Shown piece after piece: positions 34,925 through 46,474 of a stretch of DNA of 64,000 bases; the first letter of the stretch is position 1, and every line of letters begins with the position of its first letter. The stretch spans positions 1-64,000 of the forward strand of contig CAIKMJ010000080.1 in assembly GCA_903828455.1 (NCBI GenBank), in the 5' to 3' direction. The DNA comes from an uncultured Acidobacteriia bacterium (lineage in GTDB: Bacteria; Acidobacteriota; Terriglobia; Bryobacterales; Bryobacteraceae). The notes under the pieces were generated by a model that had not been told where the DNA came from, ran no database searches, and was given only the letters and a program-made list of their open reading frames with translations. The position numbers and the translations under genes were made by a program.

Positions 34925-36009
34925 GCCGAATCGCACAAGACCTGCCAGTACCTTTTCGCCACCGCTTCTATTGCGTGATGCCCGGCGATCCACTTTCGCG
35001 CCTGTTCGCCGATGTCGCGCGCCACCTGCGGAAACGCCGCCGCCAAAACCATATGGTCGAATAATTCGCCGCGCTCGGCAATGCCCGGACGCACGCGCAG
35101 CACGGCGGTTTCCGGGTAAGCAGCATTCTCCGCGAGGTCCGACAGGATCACCGGTTTGCCCATTGCCATCAGTCGTACCGCGATTCCGGACGTTTCGCCG
35201 GCAGCGGGATAACGCAGATTCAGGCAGCAGTCGACGGCGGCCGCGGCAATCATTAAATCTTCTTCACGCAGGTGTCCGAGGCGGCGGATGGCCCGGTGCG
35301 GCGGTTCCTGATCGAGCGCGCGCGCCAGATCCTTCGACACCGGGTCGCCGGCAATCAGCAGCGCCGTGTCGGGTCGCGCGGCGTGCAGTTCGCGGAAGGC
35401 GGAGATGCATGTCATGACGCGCTTGGGTTCGCGCAGGTAGCCGAACATGCCGAACAGCCGCGCCCCTGGTGCGACGCCGATGCGGTTCCGGAAGGCAGCG
35501 ATGGTGGCGGCATCCGGCACGGTCACCGGTTCGACGAAATGCGGAATCACTTCGACACGCTTCGCTCCGTGCGCCCGCGCCATCTCCGCCGCGCCGGGGT
35601 TGTGGACGATGACGGTGCGCGAGGTTTCCGCAATCCGCCGCAGCATGGGGAATTCGAAATAGCGCGGGTCGACGCCGGCGCGCCCGCTGCCGCGCCACAA
35701 CTCCTCGCCGAGATCGCGGCGCCAGGTGCCGTAGTTGTGGAGCCACTCGGCCATGTATTCGTCATGCGTCAGGGTGCCGAGGAAGAAGTGCTGCAGCACG
35801 GTATCGTGCAGTACGGCGACGCCGGGGCGGCTCAGCGCAGCCGCATATATCGTCTGATGAAAGCGGTTGTTGCCGATGTGATAAAGATTCACGTCGCCGT
35901 CGCCGGGACGGACGTCTCCCGGTTGCCGCAAAGCCCGCAGCAGCGTTTCGGCGTAATCGGCGACGCCGGTTGCCGAACCGGGCGGCGGCGCATGCCAGCC
36001 GACGGTCAT
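34921..36009 (-). CDS. Glycosyltransferase family 4-type protein
   Basis: The ATG at 36009 overlaps the yggS stop by four bases and gives 362 residues starting MTVGWHAPPPGSATGVADYA, typical for GT-B glycosyltransferases (acceptor domain with GVADY). The donor half has FGMFGYLREPKRV, ALLIAGDPVSKD and the nucleotide-sugar region RYPAAGETSGIAVRLMAMG. GT4 enzymes transfer sugars from nucleotide donors to lipids, glycans or proteins; the acceptor is unknown. It is the middle gene of a coupled unit: yggS, this gene, CocE-like hydrolase. No membrane helix is visible, so it is probably cytoplasmic. Confidence 0.88.
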   Translation of the reverse strand: MTVGWHAPPPGSATGVADYAETLLRALRQPGDVRPGDGDVNLYHIGNNRFHQTIYAAALSRPGVAVLHDTVLQHFFLGTLTHDEYMAEWLHNYGTWRRDLGEELWRGSGRAGVDPRYFEFPMLRRIAETSRTVIVHNPGAAEMARAHGAKRVEVIPHFVEPVTVPDAATIAAFRNRIGVAPGARLFGMFGYLREPKRVMTCISAFRELHAARPDTALLIAGDPVSKDLARALDQEPPHRAIRRLGHLREEDLMIAAAAVDCCLNLRYPAAGETSGIAVRLMAMGKPVILSDLAENAAYPETAVLRVRPGIAERGELFDHMVLAAAFPQVARDIGEQARKWIAGHHAIEAVAKRYWQVLCDSA

Positions 36010-36677
36010 GGTTTGCGACGCCGGCCGAACAGCGCCGTTCCGACCCGCACCCACGTGGCGCCCTCTTCGATGGCAACTTCGAGGTCATTCGACATTCCCA
36101 TGGAAAGTTCCGTGACGCCGTGCTTTGCCGCCAGTTCGCGCAGCGTCGCGAAATACGGCCGCGCCGTTTCGGCGTCTTCCGACCACGGCGGCACCGTCAT
36201 CATCCCGGTCAGCCGCAGATTCGCCGACGCGCGGATCGCCTCCACAATCGCCGGCACCTCGGCTGCATCCGCGCCCGACTTGGCCTCTTCCGCGGACAGT
36301 TTGACTTCGATCATGACGTCGAGCGGCCTGCCCTCGGCGTCGAGCCTGCGGGCCAGCTTGACCGAATCCACGGTATCGACGGAGGCGAACAGTTCCGCCG
36401 CCTTCTTCGTCTTATTGGATTGCAGATGCCCGATCAGATGGAAGCGCGCGCCGCCGAGGCCCGCGACCGCGGCGGCCTTGCGCTCCATTTCCTGCACGTA
36501 GTTTTCGCCGAACTCGCGCAGTCCGGCCGCGTACGCTTCGAGAATCACTTCGGCCGGGAAGACCTTCGTTACGGCCAGCAGCTTCACGTCCGCCGGATTT
36601 CGTCCCGACCGCGCGCACGCCCGTCCGATGCGCTCCCGCACCCGCTCCAGCCTTTCGCTCAGGGATTCTTCCGCCAT
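36006..36677 (-). CDS. yggS: YggS-family pyridoxal-phosphate homeostasis protein
   Basis: This 223-residue protein (usual family length) binds PLP through K38 in LLAVTKVFP. Other hallmarks are FGENYVQE, FHLIGHLQSNKTK and SMGMSNDLEVAIEEGATWVRVGTALFG. The family (YggS/PLPBP) has no catalytic activity and buffers cellular PLP and amino-acid pools. It is the first gene of a unit with a glycosyltransferase and a CocE-type hydrolase. A 151-base gap separates it from divergent speA, which encodes another PLP protein. Confidence 0.93.
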   Translation of the reverse strand: MAEESLSERLERVRERIGRACARSGRNPADVKLLAVTKVFPAEVILEAYAAGLREFGENYVQEMERKAAAVAGLGGARFHLIGHLQSNKTKKAAELFASVDTVDSVKLARRLDAEGRPLDVMIEVKLSAEEAKSGADAAEVPAIVEAIRASANLRLTGMMTVPPWSEDAETARPYFATLRELAAKHGVTELSMGMSNDLEVAIEEGATWVRVGTALFGRRRKP

Positions 36678-36828
36678 GCTCTAACCGATCATATCCGGCG
36701 GCGACGCGGCCGGCCCGCGCGGTGCGGCCGGATTACGGTACGCCGCAGGCCGGAGGAAACTTTTTGTTGCTCCCGCCGTCAATCCGAAGGACACTAATAA
36801 TTTCGTGGTTTAGTCGCGAGGCCGCCGC

Positions 36829-38820
36829 GTGCGAGCGGTCCGGATTGTTACAAAAGAGGCACAGAAACAGTTGGAAAAAAACGGCCGCAAAGGCACTTTG
36901 GTTCTGGAACCCACCGATCGCTGGTCCGCGCAGGACGCGCGCGATCTTTATGACGTCGCCAGCTGGGGCAAGGGCTACTTCTCGGTGAGCGAGGAAGGCC
37001 ACGTCCTGGTTCATCCGGAAAAGGACGCGCTGCGCTCCATCGATCTCAAGAAGCTCATCGACACGCTCCTGCTGCGTGGCATTCCGCTGCCGATTCTGAT
37101 CCGCTTCGCCGAAATTCTGAAGCACCGCCTCGGCGAGATGCACGATGCGTTCGAAACGGCCATCACCGAGCATAAGTACAACGGCAAGTACTGCCTGGTT
37201 TATCCGATCAAAGTGAATCAGCAGCGCCAGGTGGTGGAAGAAGTTCTGGAGTTCGGCAAGCCTTACGGATTCGGCATGGAAGCCGGCTCGAAGCCGGAGC
37301 TGCTGGCGGTGATGGCGCTGGTGGATAACGACACCCAGATCATCTGCAACGGTTTTAAGGACGACGAGTACATCGAAATGGCGATGATGGCCCAGAAGAT
37401 GGGCCGCAAGATCATTCCGGTGGTGGAGAAGTACACGGAGCTCGGCCTGATCGAACAATACTCGGCGCGCGTGGGCGTGCGGCCCACGGTGGGCATTCGC
37501 GCCAAGCTCGCCAGCCGCGGTTCGGGGCGCTGGAAGTCGTCGGGCGGTTATCGTTCCAAGTTCGGCCTGAGCATCACGGAAGCGCTGCGGGCGTTGCAGG
37601 AACTGCAGCTCAAGGGCATGGGCGACTGCCTGAAGCTGCTCCATTTTCATTTGGGCAGTCAGATCACCAATATTCGACAGGTGAAGGGCGCGGTTACGGA
37701 AGCGGCGCGCATTTACGCCGAACTGTGGCGGGCCGGCGCGACCGGACTCGAATTCATGGACGTCGGCGGCGGACTCGGGATCGATTACGACGGTTCGCAG
37801 ACCGACTTCGAATCGAGCGTGAACTACACGCTGCAGGAGTACGCCAACGACGTCGTCTATCACATTCAGAACGTGTGCGACGAAGCCGGCGTGCCGCATC
37901 CGACGATCATTACGGAGAGCGGCCGCGCGGTGACCGCGTATCACAGCGTGCTCGTATTCAACGTGCTGGGCGTGTCGGGCCTCGGCGAAGAGGAAGTGCC
38001 GCAGGAGCTGACGGGCGATCCGGAGCAGCCGCTGATCGACATGCTCGAGACGTACCGTTCGGTGAACTCGCGCAATCTGCTGGAGGCTTATCACGACGCA
38101 CAGCAGGCGCTCGATTCGGCGCTCAATCTGTTCAGCCTCGGCTATCTGCCGCTCGACCAGCGCTGCACGGCGGAAAACCTGTTCTGGGCGATTTGCCGCA
38201 AGATTCAGAAGATGGCGCGCGAACTGGATTTCTTCCCCGAGGAGCTGGAAGGTCTGGATTCGATGCTGTCGGACACCTATTTCTGCAACTTCTCCTTGTT
38301 CCAGAGCATGCCGGACAGCTGGGCGATCAAGCAGTTGTTCCCGATCATGCCCATCCACCGGCTGGCGGAGAAGCCCACTCATCACGCGGTGCTGGGCGAC
38401 ATTACCTGCGATTCGGACGGCAAGGTGGATCAGTTCATCGACCGGCGCGACGTGAAGCGTACGCTGGCGCTGCACGATTTCGACGGCAAAGAATACTACA
38501 TCGGCGCGTTTCTGGTGGGTGCCTACCAGGAGATTCTGGGCGACCTGCACAACCTGTTCGGCGATACCAATGCCGTGCACGTCAGGCTGGGCCCGGATGG
38601 CGAGGTGATGCTCGACGAGGTCATCAAGGGCGACACCGTGCGCGAAGTGCTGGACTACGTGCAGTTCAAGTCGGACAACCTGGTGAAGGCCCTGCGGCGC
38701 GACGTGGAAGCCGCGGTGCGCGAAGGCCGGCTGACGTACGAAGAATCCGGGCAGTTACTTCGCTACTACGAAGAAGGCCTGCACGGATACACGTATCTGG
38801 AAGACGTGCACGAAAGGTAG
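36829..38820 (+). CDS. speA: Biosynthetic arginine decarboxylase
   Basis: This 663-residue PLP enzyme converts arginine to agmatine, the first step of the agmatine route to putrescine. The alanine-racemase-type barrel binds PLP at K128 in VYPIKVNQ. Typical family segments are GSKPELLAVM, LLHFHLGSQITNIR, MDVGGGLGIDYDGS and SMPDSWAIKQLFPIMPIHRL. The start is GTG (36829), with a loosely spaced GAGG upstream. Length matches the family. It converges on aceE over a ~107-base gap filled by short repeats. Confidence 0.95.
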   Translation: MRAVRIVTKEAQKQLEKNGRKGTLVLEPTDRWSAQDARDLYDVASWGKGYFSVSEEGHVLVHPEKDALRSIDLKKLIDTLLLRGIPLPILIRFAEILKHRLGEMHDAFETAITEHKYNGKYCLVYPIKVNQQRQVVEEVLEFGKPYGFGMEAGSKPELLAVMALVDNDTQIICNGFKDDEYIEMAMMAQKMGRKIIPVVEKYTELGLIEQYSARVGVRPTVGIRAKLASRGSGRWKSSGGYRSKFGLSITEALRALQELQLKGMGDCLKLLHFHLGSQITNIRQVKGAVTEAARIYAELWRAGATGLEFMDVGGGLGIDYDGSQTDFESSVNYTLQEYANDVVYHIQNVCDEAGVPHPTIITESGRAVTAYHSVLVFNVLGVSGLGEEEVPQELTGDPEQPLIDMLETYRSVNSRNLLEAYHDAQQALDSALNLFSLGYLPLDQRCTAENLFWAICRKIQKMARELDFFPEELEGLDSMLSDTYFCNFSLFQSMPDSWAIKQLFPIMPIHRLAEKPTHHAVLGDITCDSDGKVDQFIDRRDVKRTLALHDFDGKEYYIGAFLVGAYQEILGDLHNLFGDTNAVHVRLGPDGEVMLDEVIKGDTVREVLDYVQFKSDNLVKALRRDVEAAVREGRLTYEESGQLLRYYEEGLHGYTYLEDVHER

Positions 38821-38847
38821 CGCGCCGCGCTGCCTGCTTTGTTCAGT

Positions 38848-38912
38848 TAATCGGGTCCAATCAATCGGGTCCAGTCAATCGGGCCCGATCTCCTGGCTCG
38901 ATCTCCTGGCCC
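38848..38912. repeat. Short tandem repeats between convergent speA and aceE
   Basis: Three 14-base units related to CAATCGGGTCCAGT run from 38848 to 38889, followed by two units starting CTCCTGGC(T/C)C at 38890 and 38903. Sequence drifts from unit to unit. The repeat occupies most of the gap between the two stops and has no coding potential. Confidence 0.7.
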
Positions 38913-38927
38913 ATTACCCGTTAGTGG

Positions 38928-41645
<2,718 letters not shown>

Positions 41646-41744
41646 GGGGTATGCCCCATTATAGGCGAAGGGTCAATCCGGACGAGGCCGGAATGGACCG
41701 ATTATTATGCGTAATTAGTTCTACGAAAAAATCCTGACTGGTGT

Positions 41745-41759
41745 CCCGTGAACCACGGG
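41745..41759. promoter_or_regulatory. Perfect inverted repeat CCCGTG-AAC-CACGGG
   Basis: Six-base perfect arms flank a three-base centre in the gap between aceE and the zinc-ribbon gene, with TATAGG just after. The site is the size of a small operator half-pair or a short hairpin. No known regulator site is recognised. Confidence 0.3.
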
Positions 41760-41788
41760 TTATAGGATAGAGCGAATGGGGAGTGTTC

Positions 41789-41965
41789 ATGACGTGTCCG
41801 AGCTGTAAGAGCAGCTTTGTTCGCCGCCGCAGGCGAAAGACACTGATGATGTTTCTGCAAAGCTTATGGGGCGAACGGCCCTATAAGTGTGGCCGCTGCG
41901 GGCGGATTTTCCAAGGGGAACATTCTCCTGCTAACCAAAAGGAACTTAGAAAACAAAAGAGTTAA
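41789..41965 (+). CDS. Small zinc-ribbon protein
   Basis: GGAG five bases before the ATG at 41789 favours this start over a GTG two codons earlier; the protein is 58 residues. Two CxxC knuckles, CPSC near the start and CGRC near residue 36, can bind one zinc. Between them lies a very basic and hydrophobic stretch (RRRRRKTLMMFLQSLWG). The C-terminus is Lys-rich. This suggests an RNA-, DNA- or protein-binding adaptor, but function is unknown. It is divergent from aceE and 16 bases upstream of the epimerase gene, so it may share its transcript. Confidence 0.65.
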   Translation: MTCPSCKSSFVRRRRRKTLMMFLQSLWGERPYKCGRCGRIFQGEHSPANQKELRKQKS

Positions 41966-41981
41966 GCCCTAGAATCGGGGG

Positions 41982-43025
41982 GTGAATCAGAACACTGTTC
42001 TCGTCACCGGGGGCTCCGGATTCTTTGGCGGCATCCTCAAGCGCCGTCTGCTGGACGCGGAATGCCGCGTGGTCAATATCGATCTGCAGCCAGACGATCT
42101 GCAGCATCCCGGCCTGACCTCCATTCAGGGCGATATCCGCGATCAGGCGCTGATGTCGCGGATCTACAGTGAGACGCGCTTTGACGCCGTCTACCATTGC
42201 GCCGCGATGCTGGCGCACGAGGTGCGCGACCGCGACACGCTTTGGACTTCCAACGTGGACGGCACGCGGATCGTGGCCGAGGGCGCCCGCCAGTCGGGTG
42301 TTTCGAACCTGGTGTTCACTTCGTCCAACTGCCTGTGGGGCAAAGGTTACGACTACGCGCTGGCGGAACACGAGCGGCCGGCGCCGGTGGAGATTTACGG
42401 AAGCTCGAAATGGGTCGGGGAGCGCGTGCTGCGCGAGTACTCGGCGGACATGAACATCGTCACGCTGCGCTGCCCCACGATTCTGGACTTCGGGCGACTG
42501 GGGCTGCTTTCGATTCTGTTCGAATTCATCAACGAAGGCCGGCGGGTGTGGACCGTGGGCGGCGGACACAACCGCTACCAGTTCATCTACGCGCAGGATC
42601 TGGCTGATGCGTGCATTGCCGCGGCCGAGCATCCGCGTTCGAATCTCTTCCACATCGGTTCGGACGGCGTGAAATCGATGCGGGAGATCTACCAGCACGT
42701 TATCGAGCGCGCGGGCACCGGGGCGAAGGTTTCGGCGCTGCCGAAGGAGGCGACGCTGATGGCGATGCGGATCGCGCACCATCTGCGGATTTCGCCGCTC
42801 GGGCCGTATCACTACAAGATGATCGCCGAAAACTTCCTGTTCGACACGACGAAGATCAAGGCGGAACTGGCGTGGAAGCCCACGCTGACCAACGAAGAGA
42901 TGCTGTACCGGGCGTATCTTTACTACGATCAGAACCGGCGCGAGATTGAAGTCCGCAAGGATGCTTCGGCGCACCGGCAGGCGGCCGATATGGGCGTCAT
43001 CCGCATTCTGAAGTGGCTCTCGTAA
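41982..43025 (+). CDS. NAD(P)-dependent epimerase/dehydratase (extended SDR)
   Basis: This 347-residue extended short-chain dehydrogenase starts at a GTG directly after a G-rich ribosome-binding site. The Rossmann motif is TGGSGFFGG (about 8-16), the NAD-domain Asp is in GDIRDQAL, and the active-site pair is YGSSK. Members act on nucleotide sugars or sterol-like substrates. The C-terminal part (YHYKMIAENFLFDTTKIKAE) resembles the subgroup annotated as NAD-dependent epimerases or 3-beta-hydroxysteroid-type enzymes. The substrate is not determined. It converges on the MmcQ/YjbR gene. Confidence 0.85.
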   Translation: MNQNTVLVTGGSGFFGGILKRRLLDAECRVVNIDLQPDDLQHPGLTSIQGDIRDQALMSRIYSETRFDAVYHCAAMLAHEVRDRDTLWTSNVDGTRIVAEGARQSGVSNLVFTSSNCLWGKGYDYALAEHERPAPVEIYGSSKWVGERVLREYSADMNIVTLRCPTILDFGRLGLLSILFEFINEGRRVWTVGGGHNRYQFIYAQDLADACIAAAEHPRSNLFHIGSDGVKSMREIYQHVIERAGTGAKVSALPKEATLMAMRIAHHLRISPLGPYHYKMIAENFLFDTTKIKAELAWKPTLTNEEMLYRAYLYYDQNRREIEVRKDASAHRQAADMGVIRILKWLS

Positions 43026-43052
43026 CGCCGCGGCATCAGGTGCGGCGCGCAC

Positions 43053-43409
43053 TCAACGGACAGGATTCCGGCTCAGCCCGTCGCGGGTCTTCTTTGGCAG
43101 CCTGGCGGTGACCAGTTCATAAGACGTACTGAGGCGCTGCCGGAGTTCGGCGGCGGGCAGCGCGTCAGCATCCAGCAGGCTCACCCAGTACGCGCGCGCC
43201 AGATAAGGGGCCGGGACGATATCTTCCCGTTCGATGAGTTCGGCGAAATCTTCGGGCGAACACCTGAACGAAAGCGCTGTTCCTGTTTCCAGATTGAGCA
43301 CCGCGAATATCTTGCCCCCCACTTTGAAGACGAGATTATCGCCCCACTGCACGTTTTCCGTGGCGCCCGGCAATTTCATGCAGTGGGCGCGAATGGCGGA
43401 GCGGGTCAC
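43053..43409 (-). CDS. MmcQ/YjbR family protein
   Basis: This 118-residue protein is taken from the GTG at 43409, because the family usually starts 'TR-x-x-I/F-R-x-x-C-x-x-LPG' exactly as here (VTRSAIRAHCMKLPGATENV). A downstream ATG would cut the first helix. The rest has the family pattern QWGDNLVFKVGGKIFAV, SFRCSPEDFAEL and the C-terminal SYELVTARLPKK. The CyaY-like fold is described as possibly DNA-binding, but function is unproven. It begins two bases after the RCC1-like gene ends and is probably co-transcribed with it. Confidence 0.82.
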   Translation of the reverse strand: MTRSAIRAHCMKLPGATENVQWGDNLVFKVGGKIFAVLNLETGTALSFRCSPEDFAELIEREDIVPAPYLARAYWVSLLDADALPAAELRQRLSTSYELVTARLPKKTRDGLSRNPVR

Positions 43410-43411
43410 GG

Positions 43412-44662
43412 CTACTTTTTCGCACCGCCCGCGGGTTGGGGATTTTTCGGCTGCCCGGTGACGGGGAAGGCGACAGGCGCGTTGGCGCTGAAATCGTGGC
43501 CCCAGCAGGAGATGCCGCCGCCACGCGCCACCGCGCAGGCGCTGCCGCTTGACACCGCGATTTCCCGATACCGCTGATTGCCGGCAACAGGAACCGGCAC
43601 GTAGGCCCATAGTTCGGGTGAGCCGGTGCCGAGTACGCCGTCTGTTCCCGGTCCCCAGCAAAACGCATGGCCTCTGCGATCGAGCGCGCAGGCGTTGGTT
43701 CGGATCAGACTGACGCTGCGGGGACGTCGTGAGGCATGCCATTGTGCTCCCACCGCGAGAGGTTTGCTCGCGCAGTTGAATTGCAGGTTGCCCTGCGTGT
43801 AGCAGGTTTCCGACACGGCCGGCACGCCGAGCGCGAATTCGATATTGCCTCCCCAGCAATGAACCGGACCTGACGCGGTGGCGCCGCACACGGCATTGGC
43901 GCCTTTCGTCAGCCATGTAAATTTCAGGCCGCCGGCGACCGCCACCGGGACCTTCGCGTTTGCGTGCTGCGGCAGCCCGTCGCCGAGTTGTTCGTACTGG
44001 TCGTCACCCCAGCACCAGGCGGGGCCGGCCGTCGTGATGCCGCAGGCGGTACTGTCGCCGGCCATGATGCTCGTGAATTTCAAACCGCCTTTCACGAGCA
44101 GCGGTGCATAGGAGCAGGGACGACCGGACTGGCACTGATCCGTCGCGGTCAGACTATCCTGCCCGAGTTCGCCGCTGCCGGCGTCGCCCCAGCAGTATGC
44201 GTCGCCGGCGGGAGTCACGGCGCAGGAGTTCGTGCGGCTGGTCGAGATCTGCGTGAACTGCATCGATCCGGAGACGGCGACGGGAACGAGGGCGCATGCG
44301 GATTTGCCCGCTCCTTCATTGCATAGCTCGGTGGTTTTGACGCCCAGCTGGCCGTTGGCATTCTGGCCCCAGCAGTAGGCGTGGCGGTCCCCGACCGTGA
44401 TGCCACAGGTGGTGGCCGAGCCGGCGGCGAGCATGGAGAACTTCAGATTCCCCGCCACCGGCACCGCGCTGGCGGAATTGGCTGTGGAATGGTTGCCCAG
44501 TTGGCCCAGGACTCCCTGCCCCCAGCAGTACGCGCTGCCATCGGCCGAGAGCGCGCAGAAGTGTGCTCCGCCCGCCACAATCGAGTGAAAGCGTGATTCA
44601 GCGGCTGGCAGGGTCGTGCAGAATGCGGAAAGAAAAATCAGTCCGGCAAACACGAATTTCAT
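43412..44662 (-). CDS. Exported RCC1-like repeat protein with paired cysteines
   Basis: The ATG at 44662 has GGAG six bases upstream and begins a signal peptide (MKFVFAGLIFLSAFCTTLPA), giving 416 residues. Seven repeats follow, each shaped like x-C-A-x-x-x-x-G-x-A-Y-C-W-G with a trailing GQLG, as in RCC1 beta-propellers; seven would close one propeller. Each repeat has one Cys near its start and one in 'CWG', so a disulfide per blade is likely in the periplasm or outside. Such proteins usually bind partners or ligands; none is known here. It lies divergent from a subtilisin-like protease gene. Confidence 0.85.
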   Translation of the reverse strand: MKFVFAGLIFLSAFCTTLPAAESRFHSIVAGGAHFCALSADGSAYCWGQGVLGQLGNHSTANSASAVPVAGNLKFSMLAAGSATTCGITVGDRHAYCWGQNANGQLGVKTTELCNEGAGKSACALVPVAVSGSMQFTQISTSRTNSCAVTPAGDAYCWGDAGSGELGQDSLTATDQCQSGRPCSYAPLLVKGGLKFTSIMAGDSTACGITTAGPAWCWGDDQYEQLGDGLPQHANAKVPVAVAGGLKFTWLTKGANAVCGATASGPVHCWGGNIEFALGVPAVSETCYTQGNLQFNCASKPLAVGAQWHASRRPRSVSLIRTNACALDRRGHAFCWGPGTDGVLGTGSPELWAYVPVPVAGNQRYREIAVSSGSACAVARGGGISCWGHDFSANAPVAFPVTGQPKNPQPAGGAKK

Positions 44663-44859
44663 GGTCATCTCCTCGGGAAATATGGAAGATTCGAACTGCT
44701 TTTGTTGCGCTGGACTCGGATAGCGTAACACGAACCGGATCGTCCGTGGTTGTTACGGCGCGCGGCAGTCACAATTATTTTTGGCGAAAAAAGCCAGAAA
44801 ACACGTGAATTGTGGAAAATGTCAGGATTTCCTCGTGCTACGTTCACGGCGGAAACAGT

Positions 44860-46347
44860 ATGTCTGACAAGCCGGATTTTCGCGCGCGCCTCGGGCGCTT
44901 CACCGTTTCGCCGTTCGTTCACGATCCGCAGGAGCGAAACCGCCGCTGGGGACTGCCGGCGGACGATGAGACGCCGGGCGACTACATCGTGGAACTGAAC
45001 CTCCGGTACGCGGGTGGCGTGGAACGCGCCGCGGCGGAACTTCTCTCGCTTTGCGAGGCCACCACCGGTGAGCGAGGACGCGCGGTGTTGATCTCGAGGA
45101 GCTATTACAAGGTCCGCCTCAGCGCGCGCGAATTGCGCGAACTGGCGGCGGCGGATGAAGCAAGGGGCGGAGAAGTTCCGGGCGGAGACGCGGCGCGCGC
45201 GATCTATAAAATCTGGCCCGATTTTCCGGTGCGTGCCCTGATTGACCGTTCCGTTGCCACCGTGAAGGCCGATGCCGCCGTTCGAGCCTTCGAGGCAACC
45301 GGCGACGGCATTGTCTGGGCGATTCTCGATTCGGGCATCGATGCGACGCACATTCACTTCGGCCCCGGCGCTGAGGGCAACGGCGCGAACCGCTTCTGCA
45401 ACACGCTGCTCGACCCTTCGGTGGCGTGGCTGCATCGCGACTTTACGCAGAATCCGTTTCCGGAGCGCGCGGCGTTTGCCGACGACGCGGCGTGGAATGC
45501 GGCGCTGGATGCAAGCATTCAGTCGGCACTGCGGGACGACTTCGGACACGGTACGCACGTGGCCGGAATCGTTGCCGGCGGCCTGGCCGAGCCGGGTACG
45601 AATGCGGCGCCCGTCGACGTTCGCGTTTGTCAGCGTGTGTTTCGCGCCAGTCCGGACGGGCAATCGCACAGCGTGGATATTGAGAATCGCGCGGTCCCGG
45701 CCCACGCGCTGCGCGGTGTGGCGCCGCAGTGCCGGCTCATCAGCCTGAAGGTTCTCGATCAGAACGGATGCGGCTCGACGAGCAGCATTATGCGGGCGCT
45801 GCGCTACATCCGCGAAAATCTCAACGAAGATCCGAAGCTGCCGCGTGTACACGGCGTGAATCTCAGCCTCGGGTATGAGTTCGATGCGGAGATGTTCGCG
45901 TGCGGGCAGAGTCCGCTGTGCGTGGAGGTGGACCGCCTGGTGAAGAGCGGTGTTGTTGTGGTGGCGGCCGCCGGCAACACCGGCTACGGCGCGGTGGCGG
46001 CGGATGTGCGTTATACAAAAGCGGCGATTTCCAATTCGATCAACGATCCGGGCAACGCAGGGCTGGCCATCACCGTCGGTTCCGCCCACCGCGATTCCCC
46101 GCATACGTACGGCGTGTCGTTCTTTTCCTCGAAGGGTCCGACGGCTGACGGCCGGTTGAAGCCGGATCTGGTGGCGCCCGGGGAGCGAATTACTTCGGCC
46201 GCGGCCGCGTCGCATCTCCGGCGGCTGGGCGTGCAGAATCCGCCCGCGGCGAATTGCTACATCGACGACTCCGGCACGAGCATGGCAGCGCCCCACGTCT
46301 CCGGCGCCATCGCGGCGTTTCTTTCGGTGCGGCGGGAGTTTATCTGA
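44860..46347 (+). CDS. Subtilisin-like serine protease (S8), ended early by in-frame TGA
   Basis: From the ATG at 44860 the frame codes for 495 residues and stops at TGA 46345-46347. The catalytic triad is complete: D157 in ILDSGID, H230 in FGHGTHVAG and S474 in DSGTSMAAPHVSG. A propeptide-like N-terminal region lacks a clear signal peptide. After the TGA the same frame goes on for 37 codons that read like a normal subtilase C-terminus (EEVKKIFLDSATPLG, then GHGLVDVMRAIQSV) and end in TGA. So the gene has lost its last helix by one nonsense codon, or the TGA is read through. It is divergent from the RCC1-like gene. Confidence 0.85.
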   Translation: MSDKPDFRARLGRFTVSPFVHDPQERNRRWGLPADDETPGDYIVELNLRYAGGVERAAAELLSLCEATTGERGRAVLISRSYYKVRLSARELRELAAADEARGGEVPGGDAARAIYKIWPDFPVRALIDRSVATVKADAAVRAFEATGDGIVWAILDSGIDATHIHFGPGAEGNGANRFCNTLLDPSVAWLHRDFTQNPFPERAAFADDAAWNAALDASIQSALRDDFGHGTHVAGIVAGGLAEPGTNAAPVDVRVCQRVFRASPDGQSHSVDIENRAVPAHALRGVAPQCRLISLKVLDQNGCGSTSSIMRALRYIRENLNEDPKLPRVHGVNLSLGYEFDAEMFACGQSPLCVEVDRLVKSGVVVVAAAGNTGYGAVAADVRYTKAAISNSINDPGNAGLAITVGSAHRDSPHTYGVSFFSSKGPTADGRLKPDLVAPGERITSAAAASHLRRLGVQNPPAANCYIDDSGTSMAAPHVSGAIAAFLSVRREFI

Positions 46348-46461
46348 CAGCCGGAAGAAGTAAAGAAAATCTTTCTCGACAGCGCGACGCCGCTGGGGCG
46401 CGAGCGGTACTTCGAAGGACACGGACTGGTCGATGTGATGCGGGCGATTCAGTCGGTGTGA
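46345..46461 (+). other. In-frame TGA and 37-codon continuation of the S8 protease
   Basis: The TGA stands where relatives have a small residue in 'REFI-x-x-PEEV'; GGA or CGA to TGA would be a single base change. The next base is C, a context known to weaken UGA termination. The 37 following codons keep family-specific sequence with no other defect, so the event is recent, suppressed, or a base-calling error. Confidence 0.75.
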
Positions 46462-46474
46462 CGGCGCGCGGTGT

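Noticed and set aside
43410-43916. N-terminal 169-codon extension of the MmcQ/YjbR gene
   Set aside because: It lies in another frame of the RCC1-like gene and is Arg-rich noise. The family start fits the GTG at 43409.
46345-46347. TGA in the S8 protease as a selenocysteine codon
   Set aside because: The position aligns to a surface residue, not to Cys; no stable SECIS-like hairpin directly follows; no selenium function is expected there.
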